From Tolypothrix sp. NIES-4075 (GTDB lineage: Bacteria > Cyanobacteriota > Cyanobacteriia > Cyanobacteriales > Nostocaceae), in contig NZ_BDUC01000002.1 of the NCBI RefSeq assembly GCF_002218085.1, positions 372,001 to 436,000 of the forward strand: a DNA stretch of 64,000 bases. Reading direction: 5' to 3'. The position numbers were made by a program, and so were the translations under genes. Shown here one piece after another: positions 54,146 to 63,314 of this stretch. How positions within the stretch are numbered: position 1 is the first letter of the stretch; every line of letters begins with the position of its first letter. The notes below the pieces were generated by a model. It saw nothing but the letters and a program-made list of their open reading frames with translations. It did not search any database and had not been told where the DNA came from.

Positions 54146-55347
54146 GTTTGGATTGGATTGTCCCAGCGGAACGTATACAGCAACTACCACCTTACGTATT
54201 TGCACGGTTAGATGAACTGAAAGCGAAAGCGCGGGAACAAGGATTAGATTTGATTGATTTGGGGATGGGAAACCCCGATGGTGCGACACCGCAACCAGTT
54301 GTGGAAGCGGCGATCGCTGCTTTGCAAAATCCCGCTAATCACGGTTATCCACCGTTTGAAGGTACTGCTAGTTTCCGACGTGCCATCACTAATTGGTATC
54401 ATCGTCGCTATGGTGTAATTCTCGACCCAGATAGCGAAGCTTTGCCGCTACTTGGTTCTAAAGAGGGATTGACACATTTAGCGATCGCCTATATAAATCC
54501 TGGCGATTTAGTTTTGGTTCCTTCTCCCGCTTATCCGGCACATTTTCGCGGACCTGCGATCGCTGGAGGCAAAGTCCACAGCTTAATTCTCAAACCGGAA
54601 AATGACTGGTTGATTGATTTAGCCGCAATTCCCGATGATGTTGCCCAAAGCGCTAAAATTCTCTACTTCAATTATCCCAGCAATCCTACCGCTGCCACTG
54701 CCCCGCGCGAATTCTTTGAAGAAATCGTCGCCTTCGCCCGCAAACACGAAATCCTCTTGGTACACGATTTATGTTATGCTGAGTTGGCTTTTGATGGCTA
54801 TCAACCCACAAGTTTATTAGAAATTCCCGGCGCGAAAGAAATCGGTGTAGAGTTTCACACCCTTTCTAAAACTTATAATATGGCAGGTTGGCGCGTCGGT
54901 TTTGTGGTAGGAAATCGCCATGTAATTCAAGGTTTGCGGACTTTGAAAACCAATCTTGATTACGGCATTTTTGCCGCTTTGCAAACTGCCGCCGAAACAG
55001 CTTTGCAACTGCCAGATGTATACTTGCATGAAGTCCAGCAACGCTATCGTACCCGTCGCGATTTTCTCATTCAAGAGTTAGGAAAGTTAGGTTGGGATGT
55101 TCCCAAAACCAAAGCGACGATGTATCTGTGGGTTCCCTGTCCCCCTGGTATGGGTTCAACAGATTTCGCGTTGAATGTCTTACAGCAAACTGGTGTGGTA
55201 GTGACACCGGGTAACGCTTTCGGAATTGCCGGTGAAGGATATGTGCGGATTAGCTTGATTGCTGATTGCGATCGCTTGGGTGAAGCGATGCGACGTTTTC
55301 AGCAAGCCGGTATCCGCTATCACTCAGAAGCCGTCGTCTCTGGTTAA
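54142..55347 (+). CDS. Class I/II PLP aminotransferase (DapL/AspC-like)
   Basis: 401 residues. DLIDLGMGNPDGATPQ at the N-terminus, YFNYPSNPTAATAP, and the PLP lysine Lys243 in HTLSKTYNMAGWRVGF; FALNVLQQTGVVVTPGNAFG and YVRISL follow with the carboxylate-binding Arg. Similar to cyanobacterial proteins annotated as aspartate or LL-diaminopimelate aminotransferase; the exact substrate cannot be fixed. Coupled to the dehydrogenase by an ATGA overlap. Confidence 0.88.
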   Translation: MSLDWIVPAERIQQLPPYVFARLDELKAKAREQGLDLIDLGMGNPDGATPQPVVEAAIAALQNPANHGYPPFEGTASFRRAITNWYHRRYGVILDPDSEALPLLGSKEGLTHLAIAYINPGDLVLVPSPAYPAHFRGPAIAGGKVHSLILKPENDWLIDLAAIPDDVAQSAKILYFNYPSNPTAATAPREFFEEIVAFARKHEILLVHDLCYAELAFDGYQPTSLLEIPGAKEIGVEFHTLSKTYNMAGWRVGFVVGNRHVIQGLRTLKTNLDYGIFAALQTAAETALQLPDVYLHEVQQRYRTRRDFLIQELGKLGWDVPKTKATMYLWVPCPPGMGSTDFALNVLQQTGVVVTPGNAFGIAGEGYVRISLIADCDRLGEAMRRFQQAGIRYHSEAVVSG

Positions 55348-55351
55348 TAAT

Positions 55352-55431
55352 AACCCTCTTCTTTGCGCCTCTGCGTCTTTGCGTGAGCCTAATTTTGATT
55401 TTAAACCGCAGAGGCGCAGAGGACGCAGAGT
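55352..55431. repeat. Dispersed inverted repeat GCGCCTCTGCG
   Basis: CTTTGCGCCTCTGCGTCTTTGCG faces CCGCAGAGGCGCAGAGGACGC. Related copies are at 37040-37066, 60280-60312 and 61503-61522, so this is a multicopy element placed between genes. Confidence 0.7.
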
Positions 55432-55452
55432 AATTAGATGTGTTTTGGTTTA

Positions 55453-58400
55453 CTACAATCCATTCCCAATCAAGATAAACGGTGCCCAATAATATGGATG
55501 CGAAAAATCATTTTCTTGCGGATTCTTACCACTAGATAGTAAACTCAATTGCGCTTGATGCAAAGCTTCAGCTTTTGTAATATGTTTTTGGCTAGTACTT
55601 TTAGCCAGATTACCGTAAAAATTCTGCATTAATAAACTAGTGCTTTCATCATTCACGAACCACAACGAAGCAATTACAGCTTTAGTTCCCTGTGATAAAA
55701 ACTTAGAACTAATGCTGTTAATTTCCACACCATCTTGTCCCTTTTTACCAACTGCGGTTTCACAAGCAGACAGCACTACTAAATGCACATAATATAAATC
55801 TGACAAATTAGTAATTTCCGGTATGGGTAGCTTTTTACCAGTTCCCAATACAACATAAGAAGCATCAGCACTATTAGAGACAAATTCTCCGTGAGTAGCG
55901 ATGTGGAGAATTTGATTACCGCGTAAATTATTTCGCAACGTGTCAAAGTTAAATGCTTGGTTCAAAAACTCTTTACCGGGAAAAATACCTTTGCTATCTG
56001 TTGTTGATTTGCGGACTATTTGATCTAATTCTGTTTGGACATTTGGTAAAGGATCGAAACCAGGAACTGCATTAGTAAGTCCTAATCCTAATACAGAGAC
56101 ATTTTGAGTACCGGGAGGCAGCTTTTCTTTCATATCAACTAACGCTGCTGAAGGTACTACAGAGACGTTGTAGCGTTCAACGAGATATTTTTCTCCATCA
56201 TATAAAGCACTCATCGGCACATAGCGCACTTGTCTATCGAGTGCAAAAACTAAGTTTTGAATTTTATTTTTACGCAGTTCACCTTCTAAAGGTTTAATTA
56301 ACCAATCATATAATTTTTTACCTTTTTCTTGCACCTGATTTACGGGTGTAAAGGATCTTGCTAAAGAAGTGCGAAAATCTTCTACAGCTTGTCGCAATTC
56401 CTCCTCACTAACATTCTTAATTTCCCAAGCTTTGCGAACACCACCTTCAGAAGCCCAGATTAACCAAATGCTGTTATCATAAACTATGGGAGAAATGAAG
56501 ACTGTACTTGGTTGAGATTCGACGATTTCGCGGATTTTACCACCTAATTCGGGGTCGAAAAACCCCTTATTATCTTGTGCGAAGCGATCGCGTAATTCCA
56601 TCGCAAGTTTATTTATTTTAGTGTTATATTGATTGCTTATTTCATCTTGAACTGTCTGTAATTGTTTTAATTCACTACACCTACTTTTTTTACATCCTTC
56701 TAGCTTTTGTTCAAATGCAATTAAGCTACCGTATTGAGCAATAATTTTTTTCTCTGTCTCACTCAGGACAATATTTGTAGTTTGTCCCATCTCTTCGCGT
56801 AATTCTTGAATTCCTGCAAGTTGTCTAACTTGTAAAGATTCTTCAACTCGTCCCTGTTTTAAGAGTAAAACGGCTAATTGACGATAAATATCAGAAATTT
56901 TGAATTTATCAAAATCAATCGTTGCTTGTAAGAATGATGTTTGTAACTGTGGTGGTAAACCTTGAATATTTGCCCGAACTTTTTTTAATCCACCTATAGA
57001 TTTTTGATAAAACTTAATCGCTTGATTGATATCATTTTTATCTTGGTAAACGCGGGCTAAACCTGCATAAATGTAAGCATTCTCACCTGCAATTGCTAAA
57101 GCAGCGTTATAATTGGAAATTGCTTCATCTTTGCTTCCAAATTTGCGATGCAGACTTGCAAGATTGCTGAGTGCTGATTTTTCAAAGACAGGATTTTGCA
57201 CTTTGCGAGAAAAGGTTAAAAAGTTTTGGGCTGATTCCATTGCTTTCGCATCATTACCCAATTCACCGTAACCAAGACTCAGTATTTGATATGCAAACGC
57301 TTCCAGTCGGGGAGATTTTACTTGTTGAAAAAGAGTTAAAGCTTCTTGGGAGAACTCCACAGTTTTTTGTGGTTCCCCTTGAGCAAAAGAAATGCTAGCT
57401 AAGTTTAATAAGACTACTCCTTTATCTTCACGGTTATTCAGTTTTTCCAATGTAATGAGTGCTTGTTGATAGAATTCGTTGGCTTTGTTGTAATCTCCCA
57501 AATCGTTGTAAATACTACCAAGAGTGTTTTGGGGATCTACCAAAAGAGGCGGATTGTCAAGTAATTTCGCAATTTTTAAACTTTCTTCGCTGACTGACAG
57601 CGCTTTTTGATAATCTTTAATTTGTCTGTAATATCTACCTAGTGTATTAAGAGCGCTTAATTCTAAATTAGGATTCTTTAATTCTTTGGCAATTTTCAAA
57701 CTTTGGTCAAGTAAATCTTTCGCTTTTGTATAGTCACCGAGAATTGTGTAAGCACTACCTAAGTAACCTAGGAATTCTGCGCTGTAAATGCGATTATCTA
57801 TTTTCTGGGATAATTTTAGGGCTGGTTCGGCAACTGCAATGACTTTTTGATATTCTCCCAAAGCCTCATAAATTCCACTGATTACAGCCGTAGCTGCTAC
57901 TTCTACTTCAAAGTTTTGTTTTGTTTGCGATAACCTTAAGGCACTTTGCGCTGTTTCAATTCCTAAATCGTATTCTCCGCGAAGTTTGTATGCTTGGCTG
58001 AGTTCTAATAAAGCGATCGCTTCCTTAGCAGGACTGTTCTGTTGTTTTGCTAAAGTTATCGCTTGCTTCGCTGTCTCCACTGCTTTGGTGGTATCTCCAG
58101 TTAAGCGATATCCTTTACTTAAATTTGTTAAAGCAGAAGTTTCATAGATTCCAAGTTTTGCTTTTTGCACCAGCGTTAGTTGTTGCTGTGCCAACTCCAA
58201 TACTTGTTTGTAATTACCTTGATTTTCATAAATATCACTAAGTTTACGTAAAGCATCAAGCTCTAAAGTGGAGTTTTCCAGTCGCTTGGCAATTTCTAAT
58301 AGTTGATTGGCAGATTCTAGCGCTTTTTGCTGATTTCCTTGCTTGTTATAAGCAAAGCTCAAAGCTTCTAATGCCTCGGCTTCTAGGTTGGGTGCTTTGA

Positions 58401-59178
58401 TTTGTCTTGCAATGGTTAAAGCTTTTTCACTGAATAAAATCCCTTTCGGAAAGTCCTTGATACCATTGGTGTATAAAAAACTTAATCTTAGCAACGCTTC
58501 TGCTTCTAAATCGGGTTTGCGGATAGTTTGGGCGTATTTTAAAGCTTGTTGGGCAAAATCAACAGCTTTGTCAATTTGTCCAAGACCTTTAAAAGCGAGA
58601 CTTAATCCATTTAAGGCTCTATACTCAACTGACAATGCAAAATCTTGTGAAGTTGCCGCTAGTTTACCAATTTCGACTTGTCGCGCTGCGGCTATAGCTT
58701 GTTGGTAAGCTTCCACAGCTTTTTGAAATTCATTTATAGCAATGTAGGCATAGCCCAAACTGATTAAACTAACTGCTTCATAGAATTTATCTTTTTTCTC
58801 TCGGTAAATTTCTAATAGACGCAACTTTACCTCTAGTTCTTTGCGGTTATCTCCTTGGTCACTGTAAATATTATTGAGAGAGGTAAGAACCGATGACTCA
58901 CTATCTAAGTCTTTTATTGTTCTTGCAATGCTCGCTGCTTCTTGGAGCGCTTCAATCGCTTTTTGATATTCTTTTAATTCGCCATAAGCTGTTCCCATAT
59001 ACCATAAGGCACTAGCTTCATATTTACGAATTTTCAACTGTCTAGCGATGGTTAAGGTAGCTTTTGAAAGTTCAATAATGCGAGTAGCATCTGATTTTAC
59101 TGAAGTGTAATCTCCTTTTGATTTATTGTCATATAATCTTGATCCATAAACTCTTACCAACCAATCTAAAGCTCTCAT
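55453..59178 (-). CDS. TPR-CHAT protein, downstream part after in-frame stop
   Basis: 1241 residues: about 18 tetratricopeptide repeats (for example NTLGSIYNDLGDYNKANEFY) followed by a CHAT caspase-like domain with His1096 in LHIATHGEF and Cys1139 in VLSACETAVG. It starts at an ATG directly after a TAA, and is in the same frame as the upstream gene, which carries the signal peptide and the first TPRs. In cyanobacteria such proteins are usually one chain exported by Sec. If made alone this part has no signal and stays in the cytoplasm. Either a recent nonsense change or translational coupling explains it. Confidence 0.88.
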   Translation of the reverse strand: MRALDWLVRVYGSRLYDNKSKGDYTSVKSDATRIIELSKATLTIARQLKIRKYEASALWYMGTAYGELKEYQKAIEALQEAASIARTIKDLDSESSVLTSLNNIYSDQGDNRKELEVKLRLLEIYREKKDKFYEAVSLISLGYAYIAINEFQKAVEAYQQAIAAARQVEIGKLAATSQDFALSVEYRALNGLSLAFKGLGQIDKAVDFAQQALKYAQTIRKPDLEAEALLRLSFLYTNGIKDFPKGILFSEKALTIARQIKAPNLEAEALEALSFAYNKQGNQQKALESANQLLEIAKRLENSTLELDALRKLSDIYENQGNYKQVLELAQQQLTLVQKAKLGIYETSALTNLSKGYRLTGDTTKAVETAKQAITLAKQQNSPAKEAIALLELSQAYKLRGEYDLGIETAQSALRLSQTKQNFEVEVAATAVISGIYEALGEYQKVIAVAEPALKLSQKIDNRIYSAEFLGYLGSAYTILGDYTKAKDLLDQSLKIAKELKNPNLELSALNTLGRYYRQIKDYQKALSVSEESLKIAKLLDNPPLLVDPQNTLGSIYNDLGDYNKANEFYQQALITLEKLNNREDKGVVLLNLASISFAQGEPQKTVEFSQEALTLFQQVKSPRLEAFAYQILSLGYGELGNDAKAMESAQNFLTFSRKVQNPVFEKSALSNLASLHRKFGSKDEAISNYNAALAIAGENAYIYAGLARVYQDKNDINQAIKFYQKSIGGLKKVRANIQGLPPQLQTSFLQATIDFDKFKISDIYRQLAVLLLKQGRVEESLQVRQLAGIQELREEMGQTTNIVLSETEKKIIAQYGSLIAFEQKLEGCKKSRCSELKQLQTVQDEISNQYNTKINKLAMELRDRFAQDNKGFFDPELGGKIREIVESQPSTVFISPIVYDNSIWLIWASEGGVRKAWEIKNVSEEELRQAVEDFRTSLARSFTPVNQVQEKGKKLYDWLIKPLEGELRKNKIQNLVFALDRQVRYVPMSALYDGEKYLVERYNVSVVPSAALVDMKEKLPPGTQNVSVLGLGLTNAVPGFDPLPNVQTELDQIVRKSTTDSKGIFPGKEFLNQAFNFDTLRNNLRGNQILHIATHGEFVSNSADASYVVLGTGKKLPIPEITNLSDLYYVHLVVLSACETAVGKKGQDGVEINSISSKFLSQGTKAVIASLWFVNDESTSLLMQNFYGNLAKSTSQKHITKAEALHQAQLSLLSSGKNPQENDFSHPYYWAPFILIGNGL

Positions 59179-60159
59179 TTATTGGCGGCGTAACTGATTT
59201 TCCCGTGCCAAAACTAATGCTTGCTGCCCAAATTCTAAACTAGTATCTATTTTATTTTGCGACCAGTATACGCCCGATATTCGTCTGATAATCTGACTTT
59301 CTTGAGAACGATTTCCTGATTCTCTTGTTATAGGTAGTACTTGCTGATATGATTGCAGGGCTTGATCGTATTTATTTTGTACTAAGTAAATTACACCGAT
59401 TAGCGTTAAACTCTCACCCTCTCTGGCGCGGTTTTTTATCTCTTGGTTCAACGATAATGCTTTTTGTGCTACCTCCAAAGCACGGGGATAGTCTTTCAAA
59501 TCAAAATAGACTTCTACTATCCTGTTGAGGGTTAAGCCTGTTTGCAACTTATCTCCCGCTGCTTCTTGAATCTTGAGAGCTTGGTTTAAAATTTCCAAAG
59601 CTTTGGTATATTGTTTAAAACCTCTATCATAAACTGCCCCTATTCGGCTGAGGGTTTTAGCTTCGCCAGTTTTGTCTCCCACTTCACGACGAATCGCTAA
59701 AGCTTGCTGCAAGATTTCCAAGGCTTTATCATATTGTTCCTGCAAGAAATAAGCCCCGCCAATATTATCTAGGGTTTCTCCCGCTTTCACCTTGTCTGGT
59801 AATTCTCGCCAAATAGCTGAAGCTTGCTGCAATACTTCCAAAGCTTTCTCATCTAATTCCAAACCTAGATAAACTTCCCCTATATTATTAAAAGTTTGCC
59901 CAATTCCCGTCTTATCCCCCAACTGTCGCCGCATTTCCAGCACTTTCTCATAAGTTTGCAGTGCTTGGGGATATTTTCCTAGTCGATACTGCTGCACACC
60001 CTCTTGAAACAGCCTGTCAGCTTCCGCTTTGCTATTTGAAGTTGTGGCAGTTTGTGCAAGTGTATACTTGACGACTAAGCCATTAGCCGCTAAAGCTACT
60101 GGACAAATTAAAGAAATTACTAAGCTAGTAACAGCAAGACCTTTCAAACGGTAAGACAT
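59179..60159 (-). CDS. Secreted TPR protein, upstream part of split TPR-CHAT
   Basis: 326 residues. Signal peptide MSYRLKGLAVTSLVISLICP with cleavage near ALAANG, then about seven TPRs (for example ALQTYEKVLEMRRQLGDKTG). Ends ARENQLRRQ-stop in the middle of a TPR region; the next codon is ATG of the CHAT part in the same frame. It can be a free periplasmic TPR fragment or the N-terminus of a longer chain. Confidence 0.85.
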   Translation of the reverse strand: MSYRLKGLAVTSLVISLICPVALAANGLVVKYTLAQTATTSNSKAEADRLFQEGVQQYRLGKYPQALQTYEKVLEMRRQLGDKTGIGQTFNNIGEVYLGLELDEKALEVLQQASAIWRELPDKVKAGETLDNIGGAYFLQEQYDKALEILQQALAIRREVGDKTGEAKTLSRIGAVYDRGFKQYTKALEILNQALKIQEAAGDKLQTGLTLNRIVEVYFDLKDYPRALEVAQKALSLNQEIKNRAREGESLTLIGVIYLVQNKYDQALQSYQQVLPITRESGNRSQESQIIRRISGVYWSQNKIDTSLEFGQQALVLARENQLRRQ

Positions 60160-60279
60160 TGGTAACTCCTACAGATAGGTGCAGCAATTGGGTAATTACC
60201 GCTTCTTTGAATGTCGTTTATATTATGAATATCATGACTTGCTAGTAATATTACGTAAATAAATAATAACCGCAGATAA

Positions 60280-60312
60280 ACCTCTTCTTTGCGCCTCTGC
60301 GTCTTTGCGTGA
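60280..60312. repeat. Dispersed GCGCCTCTGCGTCTTTGCG repeat
   Basis: Copy of the element described at 55352. It lies in the divergent region between the TPR gene and arsR. Confidence 0.65.
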
Positions 60313-60379
60313 GATTTGTTTAAAATAACCGCAGATGAAACTCTGATTCACAATAGAGACGTACCCTTGCCAAAATTCA

Positions 60380-60697
60380 ATGCAAACCTCTCAAACAGAT
60401 ATAGTTGCCGGTTTTCACGCTCTCTCCGATCCGCTGCGGTTGAAGGTTTTGGAACTATTGCAAACACAAGAGCTATGTGTGTGCGATTTGTGCGAAGTGT
60501 TGAATGTGACACAATCAAAACTTTCATTTCACCTGAAAACCTTAAAAGAAGCGGGTTTAGTAAACTCCCGCCAAAAAGGACGTTGGATTTATTACAGTCT
60601 CAATCCGCCTCAATTCGCTGCTTTACAACAGTATTTGGCAGAGTACAGCCGCTTGAATCAGATATTATCGGCGCGTTCTTGCGACTCAGCTTGTTAA
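60380..60697 (+). CDS. arsR: ArsR-type arsenic-responsive repressor
   Basis: 105 residues, winged helix: ALSDPLRLKVLELLQTQELC, VCDLCEVLNVTQSKLSFHLK. The metalloid site is the E. coli-type ELCVCDLC with Cys33, Cys35 and Cys38; a Cys pair at the C-terminus (ARSCDSAC) may add to it. It should leave the DNA on binding arsenite. Two identical operators follow it, before the aquaporin gene. Confidence 0.93.
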   Translation: MQTSQTDIVAGFHALSDPLRLKVLELLQTQELCVCDLCEVLNVTQSKLSFHLKTLKEAGLVNSRQKGRWIYYSLNPPQFAALQQYLAEYSRLNQILSARSCDSAC

Positions 60698-60700
60698 TAA

Positions 60701-60718
60701 ATCAATTTTTTTTGATAT
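60701..60718. promoter_or_regulatory. ArsR-type operator 1
   Basis: ATCAATTTTTTTTGATAT, an imperfect dyad ATCAA/TTGAT typical of ArsR/SmtB sites. Identical to the site at 60752, 51 bases apart. Confidence 0.7.
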
Positions 60719-60751
60719 ATTTGGCAAAATGTATTATTATCTAATAAAATC

Positions 60752-60769
60752 ATCAATTTTTTTTGATAT
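60752..60769. promoter_or_regulatory. ArsR-type operator 2
   Basis: Same 18 bases as operator 1. It ends 3 bases before the GTG of the aquaporin gene, so it can block both transcription and, in RNA, the start region. Confidence 0.7.
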
Positions 60770-60772
60770 GAG

Positions 60773-61489
60773 GTGAAGATAATTACATCAACCAAAATAA
60801 AATCATTCATCAGGGAAGTTTCTCAATGTAAGCGAGAAGCTTTAGCAGAAGCAATTGGTACTTTTATTTTAGTTTTTGCGGGTACCGGCGCGGTGATGGT
60901 GAATGACATCAGCGGTGGTGCTGTAACCCATGTGGGAATTAGCTTTGTGTTTGGTGGGGTTGTGGCTGCTTTGATTTATTCTATAGGACATCTCAGCGGC
61001 GCACACTTCAACCCGGCGGTGACTTTGGCGTTTTGGACTAGTGGTTTTTTTCCGAAACGGCGGGTATTAATTTATATTATGGCGCAGTTATTGGGGGCAA
61101 TTTGTGCTTCAAGTTTGCTGCTAACTAGTTTGGGACGAGTTGCCAATATGGGTGCAACTATACCACTAAATGGCAATTGGTGGCAATCTTTGGTGCTGGA
61201 AACGGTTCTGACGTTCATTTTGATGTTTGTGATTTTGGGTTCGGGATTTGATCGCCGCGCACATATCAATTTTGCGGGTTTGGCGATCGCTCTGGTGGTG
61301 GGGATAGAAGCTGCTTTCGCAGGACCGATTACGGGTGCAAGTATGAATCCTGCGCGATCGCTTGGTCCTGCTTTGGTGGGGGGAATTTGGCAATATCACT
61401 GGGTTTATTGGGTTGCACCAATTTTGGGAGCGCAGTTAGCGGTGGTGGTGTATGGAGTGCTTTCGGATGGGTTTCGGGATGTTAAATGA
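60773..61489 (+). CDS. Aquaporin/aquaglyceroporin (AqpS-like) of the arsenic operon
   Basis: 238 residues, six membrane segments of the MIP family with both signature motifs: HFNPAVTL (NPA 80-82) and SMNPARSLGP (NPA 192-194). It lies between arsR and arsC, the place normally taken by an arsenite pump, as known for aqpS of Sinorhizobium meliloti, where the channel lets arsenite flow out after reduction. The substrate here is inferred from context. Starts at GTG 60773. Confidence 0.88.
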   Translation: MKIITSTKIKSFIREVSQCKREALAEAIGTFILVFAGTGAVMVNDISGGAVTHVGISFVFGGVVAALIYSIGHLSGAHFNPAVTLAFWTSGFFPKRRVLIYIMAQLLGAICASSLLLTSLGRVANMGATIPLNGNWWQSLVLETVLTFILMFVILGSGFDRRAHINFAGLAIALVVGIEAAFAGPITGASMNPARSLGPALVGGIWQYHWVYWVAPILGAQLAVVVYGVLSDGFRDVK

Positions 61490-61526
61490 TACGAACCTTA
61501 CTAGGACGCAGAGGACGCAGAGAGTG

Positions 61527-61925
61527 ATGAAGCGAGTAATGTTTGTTTGTAAGAAGAATTCTCGTCGTTCTCAAATGGCAGAAGGATTTGCACGCACTTT
61601 AGGAGAAGGCAAAATTTCTGTTAATAGTTCGGGTTTAGAAGCAAGTCATGTAGATCCGAAAACGATTGATATTATGTCAGAAATTAACATTGATATTAGC
61701 AATAAAACTTCTAAGCCTTTAAGCGATTTTCATCCGGAAGATTTTGATGCGGTGATTTCTTTGTGTGGCTGTGGTGTTAATTTACCCAAAGCGTGGGTAT
61801 TAAGAGAAGTTTTTCAAGATTGGCAATTAGACGATCCAGAAGGACAACCAATTGAAACTTTTCGCCGCGTTCGTGATGAAGTGAAAGAGCGGGTAATAAA
61901 CTTGATAGAGTCTTTTGGTTCGTAG
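61527..61925 (+). CDS. arsC: Arsenate reductase, LMW-phosphatase type
   Basis: 132 residues from the ATG at 61527; earlier starts (61452) are inside the aquaporin gene and a repeat. P-loop VMFVCKKNSRRSQMAEGF with Cys8, and the redox pair Cys80 and Cys82 in ISLCGCGVNLP. This Cys8-80-82 spacing is that recalled for Synechocystis ArsC, which uses glutathione/glutaredoxin. The C-terminal DWQLDDPEGQPIETFRRVRD is also conserved. It reduces arsenate to arsenite for the aquaporin upstream. Confidence 0.93.
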   Translation: MKRVMFVCKKNSRRSQMAEGFARTLGEGKISVNSSGLEASHVDPKTIDIMSEINIDISNKTSKPLSDFHPEDFDAVISLCGCGVNLPKAWVLREVFQDWQLDDPEGQPIETFRRVRDEVKERVINLIESFGS

Positions 61926-61927
61926 TG

Positions 61928-61980
61928 AGCGGTTTACCGCTCAAAGCAAGGATTTTAACGGCTGAAGCCGTTACTACGTT
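61928..61980. terminator. Two short hairpins after arsC
   Basis: GAGCGGTTTACCGCTC at 61928-61943 and AACGGCTGAAGCCGTT at about 61958-61973, followed by ACTACGTTTTT. The second with its T tract fits a terminator of the arsenic operon. Confidence 0.6.
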
Positions 61981-62068
61981 TTTATTTTATATCTATAGTA
62001 TGATGTCAATTTTCACAGATAAAGCTATAATTACATACTTTAAGCAAACTTTGTCTTATTGAGGTGTT

Positions 62069-63088
62069 GTGGTTAATCAAAGTTCTGAAAACCTTTTAAA
62101 CCCTCAAATTGAAAAACCATCTGATAAGGGTTACAAATTCACCTGGTTTGATTGGTTTTGCCTGTGGTATCCACCAGGTTGGCTGATATTATTTAACCGT
62201 CACTGGCAACATTATCACACAGATTCAGATGGTTGGAATTGGCTAGAGTATTTATTATTTTTAATTCCGGGTGGATTTTATCTAGCGCTATTAATTCGCT
62301 GGTTGCGTCTTGGATGTCGTTTACCGCGTCGGGAAGTTGATGAATTTGAACCAAAGTATCAACTAGCTTTTCGCGAAGAAATTATCAGTTTAATTGTTAA
62401 AAATTATTTTCAACCAGAGTTGCAACAACTTGAGAACTTGCCGCAAACAGGACCGATGATTGTGGCAATGAATCATGCGGGTATGTCTTTTCCGTGGGAC
62501 TTTTTAAGTTTAGGTTATTTATTAAGTAAAACACGCGAATGGGTAGTGCAACCTTTAGCGAATGTATCTTTATTTGAGCATCCTTGGGTGATTTGGTGGT
62601 TGCCGGTTGGATGGTCACAAGTGTTAGGTGGTGTGAAAGCCCAAAAAGATGACTTTGAAGCGGCGGTAAAAGAGCGTAAAATTATTTTATATGCACCAGA
62701 AGGTGTACGCGGACCTCAGAAAGGTTGGGCAAAGCGCTATCAATTGCAAAAGTTTGATTTGAGTTTTATTCAGTTAAGCGATCGCTATCAAATTCCAATT
62801 CTCCCAGTTGTCTGCATTGGTAGCGAAAATTTACATCCTTTCGCGGTTAATTTCCGCAAATTGCAAAGACTAGTAAAATTACCATTTTTGCCCTTATCAC
62901 CTTTGATGTTCGTCTTTATTCTCTTTCCTTCAATGGGAGTTTGGGCAAATAAAACTGATTTGCGTTACTTTATTCAGCCTTTGTATACTCCGGAAATTAA
63001 CGGTGATAAAGTAAGTAGAACTGCAATTTATCAAAAAGCACAACAATTGCGAGAAAAGCTGCAAAGTCAAATTAATCAGCTTCGGTAG
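62069..63088 (+). CDS. PlsC-like glycerophosphate acyltransferase family protein
   Basis: 339 residues. Two hydrophobic segments near the N-terminus (WLILFNRHW region and YLLFLIPGGFYLALLI), then the acyltransferase domain with AMNHAGMSFPWD (NHX4D-type motif with shifted spacing) and YAPEGVRGPQKGWAKRY for phosphate binding. It may acylate a lysophospholipid or a related lipid. The extended N-terminus and changed box make a different acceptor possible. GAGG lies 4 bases before the GTG start. Confidence 0.82.
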   Translation: MVNQSSENLLNPQIEKPSDKGYKFTWFDWFCLWYPPGWLILFNRHWQHYHTDSDGWNWLEYLLFLIPGGFYLALLIRWLRLGCRLPRREVDEFEPKYQLAFREEIISLIVKNYFQPELQQLENLPQTGPMIVAMNHAGMSFPWDFLSLGYLLSKTREWVVQPLANVSLFEHPWVIWWLPVGWSQVLGGVKAQKDDFEAAVKERKIILYAPEGVRGPQKGWAKRYQLQKFDLSFIQLSDRYQIPILPVVCIGSENLHPFAVNFRKLQRLVKLPFLPLSPLMFVFILFPSMGVWANKTDLRYFIQPLYTPEINGDKVSRTAIYQKAQQLREKLQSQINQLR

Positions 63089-63314
63089 GAGATAGTTGTT
63101 ATTTGTTAGTTGATGGTTGTTAGTAGATAGTTGATGGTTGTTAGTAGATAGTCGATGATTGGTGGTTGATGATTATTGGACTTAGAAAAGTACGATTAAC
63201 CACTATCAACTAACCACTATCCACCAACCACTATCCACCAACCACTATCCACCAACCACTATCCACCAACCACTATCCACCAACCACTATCCACCAACCA
63301 CTATCCACCAACCA
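63089..63314. repeat. STRR foldback with 14-bp tandem repeats
   Basis: The 14-base unit CCACTATCCACCAA is repeated about eight times at 63199-63310; upstream GTTAGTAGATAGTTGATGG repeats are complementary. It abuts the stop codon of the response regulator. Confidence 0.8.

Noticed and set aside
63199..63310. 14-bp tandem repeats as a replication or iteron origin
   Set aside because: The same repeat style with a complementary left arm is found in many gaps here; there is no rep gene or DnaA box cluster.
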